Shown here piece after piece: positions 45,200 to 54,800 of a stretch of 64,000 bases of DNA. Origin of the DNA: Edaphochlamys debaryana (taxonomy: Eukaryota; Chlorophyta; Chlorophyceae; Chlamydomonadales); contig JAEHOE010000069.1 of assembly GCA_016858145.1 (NCBI GenBank), positions 577,908 to 641,907 of the forward strand. The letters run 5' to 3'. The notes under the pieces were generated by a model that was not told the origin of the DNA, made no database searches, and saw only the letters and a list, made by a program, of their open reading frames with translations. The position numbers were made by a program, and so were the translations under genes. Numbering within the stretch: position 1 is the stretch's first letter; each line of letters starts with the position of its first letter.

Positions 45200-45478
45200 T
45201 GTAAGCAGGCTAACTGCTAACCCTGGATCTCCCTAGTTCTCACCAAGTCGCCCCGATGCCGAGCCGGATCGAACTCGCTACGCTACCTAGTTGTGTAAAC
45301 GATCTAAGGTTAAAGAGTGCCAGTATGTGATGGTGGTAAGCACCACCGTGGAAGCTGAAGCTCTGTATAAGCAGAACTGGTGAGCGTCGTTGGGGTGCCG
45401 CCCTCATAGGAGGTCGGCCTGCCGTACGTCACCATGCGGCACAGGGTTTCCCCCGCCTGGCGGGATCTCCCCCTTACA
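45200..45478 (-). repeat. 5' LTR of the retrotransposon
   Basis: A 279-bp copy of the repeat at 1853-2132, with the same TGTAAG...CTTACA ends. It would drive transcription leftward on the minus strand. It contains a TATA-like CTTATACAG on that strand, a short hairpin (ggtggtaagcaccacc) and a GTTCGATCC word resembling a Pol III B box (minus strand, about 45266-45275). Confidence 0.92.
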
Positions 45479-45483
45479 TGGGG
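45479..45483. repeat. Target-site duplication, right copy (TGGGG)
   Basis: Matches 1848-1852 exactly and directly abuts the LTR end. Confidence 0.85.
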
Positions 45484-47033
45484 GGCCAGGGAGGGGCGCG
45501 GGCGAGGCCGCAGCTGTGGGCGGAGTTCGGGCGGAGGCGGAGGGGGCTGCTGTGCGGCAGGTTGGTGATGGCCAGATACGAGACCACGTGCCCTGGTGCG
45601 GGCTGGTGGTGGAGAGGGTTTGAGGGCTTCACGGAGCCAGACTTGAACAATGGTCCCCCTGGGGGGACTGCGGGGCTCAGCTCTTGCTTTTCCTGCCGTT
45701 GCCACCCTTATCTGCTGTGTGGAGTGCGGCACCGGAGATAGCTCGTTCAATAGGTGGCCTCGTCCCTGCCCCCGCACCGTCACTGTGTGTGAGGCAGCTA
45801 AGGCCACAGGATCTATCATGTATGACTACAAGCAAGCTGGAGTGCGAGTAGTGCACATGCGGGCTTGAGTAGCTAGCCTCGTGCGTGCAATGAGAAGCCG
45901 GCGGGCTCAGGATGGAGCCACTTCATTTTGCCCAGCAGGCCCCCAGCAGCCACGTCACAGCACCCAGCCAGCAGGCCTTGAAGGTCCTGCCACCGGGGGT
46001 GGGGCTTCGCCGAGCGCTGGCGTGACTCGGCGTCAGGCCAGGGTGGGTCTGCATGTTGTGAGTCCCAGTGGAACGCCTTACGCTTGCGGGGCGGGTCCCA
46101 GTAATGACTCGCCACAGCCCCCAGGCAGGGCTCATGTCTGCATGGCAAGCCCTCTCCTTCGCTCATGCTTGCTCACCCTCCGCCCGCCGACCAGCCACCT
46201 TTCTCCCTCCGGCGGCTCTAAGGTCTGCTGCTGCCTGAGTAGCTCCCATACATGTGCCTTCATTCGAGCGAAGTTCCTGATGCCCTGATCTGGCGGTTCG
46301 CCCTTCAACTTCAGGCACACGCTGACTTGTCCAAGACCCCGAAGTACCCGAAGGGTACACACGCTGCATCGGCTGCTGGTGTCGTGCGTGGGCCTGCTCC
46401 ACTCTGTAGTTAAAACTCCGCATTACGTACCGGCTGGCGGGCCAGAGCCGGCTAGCTGCACGTTGGGTTGACCCGGGCCTGTACATAGGGCGTACGCCCT
46501 GTACATGTTTGCTAACTGCAGACCAAACCTCGGCAGCACGCAGTACAGCAGTACACGCATGTATGGCCTGAACATGTTACAACGGGATCTGCCGTCGGTG
46601 AAACCGAGCTGGGCACGAAGCCACCCTTGACCCTCCTGTACGCACACACAGTGCCAAGTGATCTCCTGCAGAAACCACCCGCACCTTTCTAAGCAACAGC
46701 AGAAAGTGTAGCTTGCACCTTCCACTTAGGGCACTCAACCAGAATCACTTCAACTACCTGCATGCTGCCCCAGCTTATTACGAGCAACTAGAGCAAGACA
46801 CAGACGCGCTAGACGCGCAGACTCAAAGGTGTCACCGCATGAAGTTATGGCCGTGTTTGGTGGCCTGAAGTCACCAGAGCTCAGACTGGTGGTGCCAGTT
46901 CAGCAAATCAGCTCTGTCCTTGCCACGTGAGTAGGTCAGGCTTGCGTTGGGAATGTTTCGGGTTGCGGCAGTAGCTAGTAGGAGGGGCCGCCGGTTGCGC
47001 CATTGCCTAGATCGTAGATAGAGGATGAAGGCT
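45484..47033. other. Intergenic stretch, no feature recognised
   Basis: About 1.55 kb between the retrotransposon and the 3' side of the next gene. Open frames are short and unremarkable on both strands. A 100-codon minus-strand frame near 46423-46725 has no ATG start and no recognisable domain. Before the insertion this DNA directly followed the 3' flank of the first gene. Confidence 0.5.
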
Positions 47034-47038
47034 TTACA
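47034..47038 (-). terminator. Candidate polyadenylation signal (TGTAA) of the minus-strand gene
   Basis: On the minus strand TGTAA occurs about 205 bases after the TGA at 47243-47245. TGTAA is the established polyadenylation signal in Chlamydomonas and its relatives. A single 5-base match is weak evidence alone; position supports it. Confidence 0.35.
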
Positions 47039-47242
47039 GCCTTTCATGGCGCCACATATCTGTGCAATCTTTGACATGGCCAGCCTGGCCATCAAACTGT
47101 GCCTGTCATTAATGTATGTGCACGAGTCACCAAGCGCTTCAACGCTTGCGTGTAGCGCACCCTGGTCGGATCCTTGCCTTCAGCTCATTCTTGCTCCAAG
47201 CATTATCAAGCTGCTGTACCAGCAGTAGCGTCGAGAGTATTT

Positions 47243-48214
47243 TCATGTACGTGAGGCGACTCTCTTGACGTACATTCCATGACACGGGTTCTTCATCCAG
47301 GTCAGGCTTTTGTCGGCGAAGTCGCCAGCCGCTGCAGAGTTCGCCAGGCAGTACGAGACGCCTGGTTCATCGTCATGCTGGTAGAGGTTGAAGGCCACGT
47401 AGCCCAGCGTCTTATCGCACATGCTTGCAAGGTCGTACGCATTCTTGCCCTCGAGCTGCGCACAGAGAACGAACCAAAGGGCCAAGGCAGTGTGCGTTGC
47501 TTGGTACAGCAGGCAGCAGAACTTAACCCTGCATGCCGAACGAAATTTGTTGAAGTTAAGGTGGTGGAACTTGCCGCGGTGCATTGTATTGCGCTGTTCC
47601 AGCTTGGGGCATTGTCGATCTGCCTCAGCAGTGTGTAGCCCGGGGGTTGAGGGCACGCTGCAGGCCGAGTGGCGTGGGTAACATGACATGTGTCTGCTGG
47701 TTACAGCGATGGATTGTACGTGCCCCTGTATGTGTGCATCTGGCTCACCCGATGGTGCGGTACCCTTATAGCCGAGCACCTTCATTTCCAGCAGGTTGAT
47801 TACGGGTTCCGTCCTCCAGTTGGCCGGTGTGTACCTGCCAAATGCGTTGTTTTGAAGCACAACCCACTGGCCCACCATAGGGACAGAGAGTGTTAGGCTC
47901 AGTATATCCACGGCGGTCAATTAGGGACTCTGCTCCCAGGCCAGTGGGTTGCTACGAACAGTGTCCGTAACTTTGGTGACACTGGAATTGCCGATGCGGA
48001 GCTGCGCATCCATGAACCTGTCATTGCAGCCTGGACACGGCGGGGCGGGCCTGTCAGTTCACCATCCAGATAATTGTGGTAAGGACGTCAACCGTGCAGT
48101 CAACTGTGCAACCAACCGAGCACCTAGAGCACCTACATGCCACTCGGTTGTAGATGACAACTTGTGTCACTGTCACTGGGCTTCCGAGATCAATCGACAA
48201 CCAGGGGGTATTCC
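47243..48214 (-). pseudogene. C-terminal exons of an F5/8 type C (discoidin-like) domain protein with an in-frame stop
   Basis: Exon 48137-48214 encodes WLSIDLG and TQVVIYNRV. A GT-AG intron (48031-48136) joins it in phase to an exon from 48030 reading CCNDRFMDAQLRIG and then NPLAWEQSP. The same frame continues after a TAA (47921-47923) as LTLSVPMVGQWVVLQNN and LLEMKVLG. Together these give the typical order of an F5/8 type C or fucolectin-like carbohydrate-binding domain. A last exon (47243-47455, after an acceptor CAG) encodes a Cys-containing segment (SMCDKTLGYVAFN, NPCHGMYVK) resembling PAN/apple-like domains of algal secreted proteins. The donor between the last two exons is unclear. The single TAA inside the domain suggests a pseudogene, though a sequencing error is possible. 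Upstream exons were not found; the region above 48220 is G-rich and repetitive. Confidence 0.65.
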
Positions 48215-48514
48215 CTATTGCTCGCAACCCCCCCCCACGGACCCCCCACCCAGCCGTCGGGGGCCCGTGGGGGGGGGACTGTGGTGGGGGCCCTAAGGTG
48301 ACCCCCACCAACCCCCCGTGCCCCCCCAACCATGCGTAGGGGGTGATGCGCTAGCTTGCGGTATGGGGGCCCCATAGGGGGGGGTTGGGGTCCATCCGTC
48401 CGCGTGCTGGCCGGCGGCGGTATACTGCTGCTGCTGCTGGTAGGGGTCGGGCCATTGATTGCGCTTGTTTGGTTGCAATAGCTGTCGATCCAATCATCTG
48501 CCGTCCCCGCACTG

Positions 48515-49660
48515 CTATCCGCCCATCAATCACTTCTCACATCACTCCACAGCCGCCCACTGGCTCCGCCACTCCCTAAGTGCCCGGTCCCCCACGCCCG
48601 CCCGGCACCCCGCTTGAGCCCTTCGCCCAACTCGATTGCGGCCTCCACCTAACTATAGGTGAGGCCCCGTGCCCTCCACCCGGCCTCACAAGGCCTCGGC
48701 AAGTACCACACACCACAGCACGCCACCAGCTGTTGCAGAGGCTACTCCTCCCGCCTCCTCGTGCAAGCATCAGTCAGTGGTCAACTGCTGCGGGGCAAGG
48801 GGGGGGGGAGGGGGAGCGGGTGGACGCGTGAGGTTTGGGCCGAAAGGGGATGGAGGAGCGGCGGGTCAAGATGCTACGAGCCGCCGCTGGCCGGGCCCCA
48901 AGCGAGCAAGACGGTGTGGCCCATCTACCTATCTACCCCCCGTTCTGCTGGTTGTCGTTGGCGGACCTGCACACAAGGGCACACAAGGGCAGCTACTGGT
49001 CCCCCGCGCCCGCTCGGCACCCCGCCTGAGCCCTTACTTCACCCAACTCGAATCGCGGCCTCCACCTAACTATAGGTGAGGCCCCGTGCCCTCCACCCTG
49101 CCTCACGAGGCCTCCGCAAGTACAACACACCACAGCACGCCACCAGCTGTTGCAGTGGCTACTCCTCCCGCCTCCTCGTGTGCAAGCACCAGTCAGTAGT
49201 CAACTGCTGCGGGGCAAAAGTAAGGGGGGGGGCGGGGGAGGGGGAGCGGGCAGAAGCGTGAGGTTTGGGCCGAAAGGGGAGGAGCGGCGGCAAGACGCTA
49301 CGAGCCGCCGCTGGCCGGGCCCCAAGCGAGCAAGGACAGGCAAGACGGTGTGGCCCATCTACCTATCTACCATTAATCACATAACTAGATACCCTTCAGT
49401 TGGCTCTGCCGCGCCCTACCTAAGTGCCTGGCACCCCCACCACGTACCCGTGTGCCCGCCTCGCTCGCGACCTCCACTTGAGGTGAGGTCCCCGTGCCCC
49501 CGCACGCCCTCCACCACCTTGTTCCCCCCACTTGCCCTGCAAGCCACCCACACCAAAGCACGCCAGCAGCTGTTCCAGCGGTCTACTCGTCCGTCTGGTG
49601 CAAGCGCCAGGCGTGGCGATACATGTCAGGTGTAGTCAACTGCAGCGGGGGACACAGAAA
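48515..49660. repeat. About 0.4-kb sequence in three diverging tandem copies
   Basis: Copy 1 (about 48515-48950) and copy 2 (about 48998-49371) share long stretches at an offset of about 415 bases, for example taactataggtgaggcccc, caccacagcacgccaccagc and the word gaggtttgggccgaaagggg. Copy 3 (about 49371-49660) is more diverged but repeats aagcacgccagcagctgttcc and an equivalent of the leading atcaatcac segment. No coding frame is shared among copies. It lies directly before satellite B. Confidence 0.75.
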
Positions 49661-51839
49661 GGTATGGCCTACGGCGGGAACGCGTGATGCGTTACGAATC
49701 AGAGGGCACACCCAGTAGAGGGCTGTTTGCTGAGCATAAGGACCTTTGCTACTGCAGCGATCATCCGAGCAGCCCGCTCCAGCTCCAGGCATCAGCTGCT
49801 GCTACAGACCGGCCTATTGCTGTCCCTTTGATCAGCCCTTTGGGCTCCCTCAGCCCTTACCCCCTTCGCACCTTGCAAAAGAACCACCACCGCAACCTCC
49901 ACGTGGGTCACCGGGGGGGAGCGGCAGGGCCCGCCACGGCACCCACAGACTGCCCAGAGCCGGCAAGGGCCGGCCGCCGTCAAGTGGCGCCGCGGGGTGA
50001 CCGGGGGGGAGCGGCAGGGCCCGCCACGGCACCCACAGACTGCCCAGAGCCGGCAAGGGCCGGCAGCCGTCAAGTGGCGCCGCGGGGTCACCGGGGGGCA
50101 GCGGCAGGGCCCGCCACGGCACCCACAGACTGCCCAGAGCCGGCAAGGGCCGGCAGCCGTCAAGTGGCGCCGCGGGGTGACCGGGGGGGGAGCGGCAGGG
50201 CCCGCCACGGCACCCACAGACTGCCCAGAGCCGGCAAGGGCCGGCCGCCGTCAAGTGGCGCCGCGGGGTCACCGGGGGGGAGCGGCAGGGCCCGCCACGG
50301 CACCCACAGACTGCCCAGAGCCGGCAAGGGCCGGCAGCCGTCAAGAGGCGCCGCGGGGTCACCGGGGGGGAGCGGCAGGGCCCGCCACGGCACCCACAGA
50401 CTGCCCAGAGCCGGCAAGGGCCGGCAGCCGTCAAGTGGCGCCGCGGGGTCACCGGGGGGGAGCGGCAGGGCCCGCCACGGCACCCACAGACTGCCCAGAG
50501 CCGGCAAGGGCCGGCAGCCGTCAAGTGGCGCCGCGGGGTCACCGGGGGGGAGCGGCAGGGCCCGCCACGGCACCCACAGACTGCCCAGAGCCGGCAAGGG
50601 CCGGCAGCCGTCAAGAGGCGCCGCGGGGTCACCGGGGGGGAGCGGCAGGGCCCGCCACGGCACCCACAGACTGCCCAGAGCCGGCAAGGGCCGGCAGCCG
50701 TCAAGTGGCGCCGCGGGGTCACCGGGGGGGAGCGGCAGGGCCCGCCACGGCACCCACAGACTGCCCAGAGCCGGCAAGGGCCGGCCGCCGTCAAGTGGCG
50801 CCGCGGGGTGACCGGGGGGGGAGGGGCAGGGCCCGCCAAGGCACCCACAGACTGCCCAGAGCCGGCAAGGGCCGGCAGCCGTCAAGTGGCGCCGCGGGGT
50901 GACCGGGGGGGGAGCGGCAGGGCCCGCCACGGCACCCACAGACTGCCCAGAGCCGGCAAGGGCCGGCAGCCGTCAAGAGGCGCCGCAGGGTCACCGGGGG
51001 GGAGCGGCAGGGCCCGCCACGGCACCCACAGACTGCCCAGAGCCGGCAAGGGCCGGCCGCCGTCAAGAGGCGCCGCGGGGTGACCGGGGGGGAGCAGCAG
51101 GGCCCGCCACGGCACCCACAGACTGCCCAGAGCCGGCAAGGGCCGGCAGCCGTCAAGTGGCGCCGCGGGGTCACCGGGGGGGAGCGGCAGGGCCCGCCAC
51201 GGCACCCACAGACTGCCCAGAGCCGGCAAGGGCCGGCAGCCGTCAAGTGGCGCCGCGGGGTGACCGGGGGGGAGCGGCAGGGCCCGCCACGGCACCCACA
51301 GACTGCCCAGAGCCGGCAAGGGCCGGCAGCCGTCAAGTGGCGCCGCGGGGTGACCGGGGGGGGAGCGGCAGGGCCCGCCACGGCACCCACAGACTGCCCA
51401 GAGCCGGCAAGGGCCGGCAGCCGTCAAGTGGCGCCGCGGGGTCACCGGGGGGGAGCGGCAGGGCCCGCCACGGCACCCACAGACTGCCCAGAGCCGGCAA
51501 GGGCCGGCCGCCGTCAAGTGGCGCCGCAGGGTCACCGGGGGGGAGCGGCAGGGCCCGCCACGGCACCCACAGACTGCCCAGAGCCGGCAAGGGCCGGCCG
51601 CCGTCAAGAGGCGCCGCGGGGTCACCGGGGGGGAGCGGCAGGGCCCGCCACGGCACCCACAGACTGCCCAGAGCCGGCAAGGGCCGGCAGCCGTCAAGTG
51701 GCGCCGCGGGGTGACCGGGGGGGGAGCGGCAGGGCCCGCCACGGCACCCACAGACTGCCCAGAGCCGGCAAGGGCCGGCAGCCGTCAAGTGGCGCCGCGG
51801 GGTCACCGGGGGGGAGCGGCAGGGCCCGCCACGGCACCC

Positions 51840-52800
51840 ACAGACTGCCCAGAGCCGGCAAGGGCCGGCCGCCGTCAAGTGGCGCCGCAGGGTCACCGGG
51901 GGGGGAGCGGCAGGGCCCGCCACGGCACCCACAGACTGCCCAGAGCCGGCAAGGGCCGGCAGCCGTCAAGTGGCGCCGCGGGGTCACCGGGGGGCAGCGG
52001 CAGGGCCCGCCACGGCACCCACAGACTGCCCAGAGCCGGCAAGGGCCGGCCGCCGTCAAGTGGCGCCGCGGGGTGACCGGGGGGGAGCGGCAGGGCCCGC
52101 CACGGCACCCACAGACTGCCCAGAGCCGGCAAGGGCCGGCAGCCTTCAAGAGGCGCCGCGGGGTGACCGGGGGGGAGCGGCAGGGCCCGCCACGGCACCC
52201 ACAGACTGCCCAGAGCCGGCAAGGGCCGGCAGCCGTCAAGAGGCGCCGCGGGGTCACCGGGGGGGAGCGGCAGGGCCCGCCAGGGCACCCACAGACTGCC
52301 CAGAGCCGGCAAGGGCCGGCAGCCGTCAAGTGGCGCCGCGGGGTCACCGGGGGGGAGCGGCAGGGCCCGCCACGGCACCCACAGACTGCCCAGAGCCGGC
52401 AAGGGCCGGCCGCCGTCAAGTGGCGCCGCAGGGTCACCGGGGGGGAGCGGCAGGGCCCGCCACGGCACCCACAGACTGCCCAGAGCCGGCAAGGGCCGGC
52501 AGCCGTCAAGTGGCGCCGCGGGGTCACCGGGGGGCAGCGGCAGGGCCCGCCACGGCACCCACAGACTGCCCAGAGCCGGCAAGGGCCGGCCGCCGTCAAG
52601 TGGCGCCGCGGGGTGACCGGGGGGGAGCGGCAGGGCCCGCCACGGCAACCACAGACTGCCCAGAGCCGGCAAGGGCCGGCAGCCTTCAAGAGGCGCCGCG
52701 GGGTGACCGGGGGGGAGCGGCAGGGCCCGCCACGGCACCCACAGACTGCCCAGAGCCGGCAAGGGCCGGCAGCCGTCAAGAGGCGCCGCGGGGTCACCGG
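51840..52800. repeat. Six-unit (540-bp) higher-order repeat in satellite B
   Basis: The ordered unit types near 51840-52260 (a ccgcaggg unit, a plain unit, a ggggggcagcgg unit, then a cagccttcaag unit) reappear in the same order at an offset of exactly 540 bases near 52395-52800. The second copy adds one substitution (cggcaaccacag at about 52647). Confidence 0.8.
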
Positions 52801-53429
52801 GGGGGAGCGGCAGGGCCCGCCACGGCACCCACAGACTGCCCAGAGCCGGCAAGGGCCGGCCGCCGTCAAGTGGCGCCGCGGGGTCACCGGGGGGGAGCGG
52901 CAGGGCCCGCCACGGCACCCACAGACTGCCCAGAGCCGGCAAGGGCCGGCAGCCGTCAAGAGGCGCCGCGGGGTCACCGGGGGGGAGCGGCAGGGCCCGC
53001 CACGGCACCCACAGACTGCCCAGAGCCGGCAAGGGCCGGCAGCCGTCAAGTGGCGCCGCGGGGTCACCGGGGGGGAGCGGCAGGGCCCGCCACGGCACCC
53101 ACAGACTGCCCAGAGCCGGCAAGGGCCGGCCGCCGTCAAGTGGCGCCGCAGGGTCACCGGGGGGGAGCGGCAGGGCCCGCCACGGCACCCACAGACTGCC
53201 CAGAGCCGGCAAGGGCCGGCAGCCGTCAAGTGGCGCCGCGGGGTCACCGGGGGGGAGCGGCAGGGCCCGCCACGGCACCCACAGACTGCCCAGAGCCGGC
53301 AAGGGCCGGCAGCCGTCAAGAGGCGCCGCGGGGTCACCGGGGGGGAGCGGCAGGGCCCGCCACGGCACCCACAGACTGCCCAGAGCCGGCAAGGGCCGGC
53401 CGCCGTCAAGTGGCGCCGCGGGGTCACCG

Positions 53430-54800
53430 GGGGGCAGCGGCAGGGCCCGCCACGGCACCCACAGACTGCCCAGAGCCGGCAAGGGCCGGCAGCCGTCAAG
53501 AGGCACCGCGGGGTGACCGGGGGGGGAGCGGCAGGGCCCGCCACGGCACCCACAGACTGCCCAGAGCCGGCAAGGGCCGGCAGCCTTCAAGAGGCGCCGC
53601 GGGGTGACCGGGGGGGAGCGGCAGGGCCCGCCACGGCACCCACAGACTGCCCAGAGCCGGCAAGGGCCGGCAGCCGTCAAGAGGCGCCGCGGGGTGACCG
53701 GGGGGAGCGGCAGGGCCCGCCACGGCACCCACAGACTGCCCAGAGCCGGCAAGGGCCGGCAGCCGTCAAGAGGCGCCGCGGGGTCACCGGGGGGGAGCGG
53801 CAGGGCCCGCCACGGCACCCACAGACTGCCCAGAGCCGGCAAGGGCCGGCAGCCGTCAAGTGGCGCCGCGGGGTCACCGGGGGGGAGCGGCAGGGCCCGC
53901 CACGGCACCCACAGACTGCCCAGAGCCGGCAAGGGCCGGCAGCCGTCAAGTGGCGCCGCGGGGTGACCGGGGGGGGAGGGGCAGGGCCCGCCAAGGCACC
54001 CACAGAGTGCCCAGAGCCGGCAAGGGCCGGCAGCCGTCAAGTGGCGCCGCGGGGTGACCGGGGGGGGAGCGGCAGGGCCCGCCACGGCACCCACAGACTG
54101 CCCAGAGCCGGCAAGGGCCGGCCGCCGTCAAGAGGCGCCGCAGGGTCACCGGGGGGGAGCGGCAGGGCCCGCCACGGCACCCACAGACTGCCCAGAGCCG
54201 GCAAGGGCCGGCCGCCGTCAAGAGGCGCCGCGGGGTCACCGGGGGGGAGCGGCAGGGCCCGCCACGGCACCCACAGACTGCCCAGAGCCGGCAAGGGCCG
54301 GCAGCCGTCAAGTGGCGCCGCGGGGTCACCGGGGGGGAGCGGCAGGGCCCGCCACGGCACCCACAGACTGCCCAGAGCCGGCAAGGGCCGGCCGCCGTCA
54401 AGTGGCGCCGCGGGGTCACCGGGGGGGAGCGGCAGGGCCCGCCACGGCACCCACAGACTGCCCAGAGCCGGCAAGGGCCGGCAGCCGTCAAGAGGCGCCG
54501 CGGGGTCACCGGGGGGGAGCGGCAGGGCCCGCCACGGCACCCACAGACTGCCCAGAGCCGGCAAGGGCCGGCCGCCGTCAAGTGGCGCCGCGGGGTCACC
54601 GGGGGGCAGCGGCAGGGCCCGCCACGGCACCCACAGACTGCCCAGAGCCGGCAAGGGCCGGCAGCCGTCAAGAGGCACCGCGGGGTGACCGGGGGGGGAG
54701 CGGCAGGGCCCGCCACGGCACCCACAGACTGCCCAGAGCCGGCAAGGGCCGGCAGCCTTCAAGAGGCGCCGCGGGGTGACCGGGGGGGAGCGGCAGGGCC
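53430..54800. repeat. Thirteen-unit (about 1.17-kb) higher-order duplication in satellite B
   Basis: The otherwise absent variant aggcaccgcg occurs at 53501 and 54673. In both places it is preceded by a ggggggcagcgg unit and followed by a cagccttcaag unit and gtgacc units. The spacing is 1,172 bases, about 13 units. Confidence 0.7.

Larger units (their letters stand above)
1853..45478 (-). mobile_element. Ty3/gypsy LTR retrotransposon of the chromodomain type, enlarged to 43.6 kb by an internal satellite insert
   Basis: The element has paired LTRs of 280 and 279 bp, a 5-bp target duplication, a primer-binding site, gag, an aspartic protease, RT, RNase H, a chromodomain and a polypurine tract, all in minus-strand order. 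Domain order and the chromodomain place it in Ty3/gypsy, chromovirus-like. The element's own DNA totals about 6 kb. The other 37.7 kb (4275-41990) is an insert between protease and RT. This copy cannot move by itself: the integrase is missing, gag and protease are separated by a stop, the protease-pol link is frameshifted, and the insert splits pol. LTR differences (about six substitutions and one indel) indicate that it is not very recent. Confidence 0.9.

Noticed and set aside
48293..48493. Minus-strand 66-codon frame with a short poly-Gln stretch
   Set aside because: It arises from a CTG/CAG microsatellite and G-rich low-complexity DNA; no splice-supported link to the F5/8 type C exons could be shown.
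49971..50060. Functional hairpin or terminator in each satellite B unit (gccggc-aagg-gccggc)
   Set aside because: A 6-bp palindromic pair in a GC-rich repeat is expected and no transcript unit is evident.
51080..54688. 1,202-codon frame and other long frames in satellite B with a 30-residue repeat
   Set aside because: A 90-bp unit keeps frame automatically; equally long frames exist in other frames and on the other strand. Breaks coincide with the 91-bp units.
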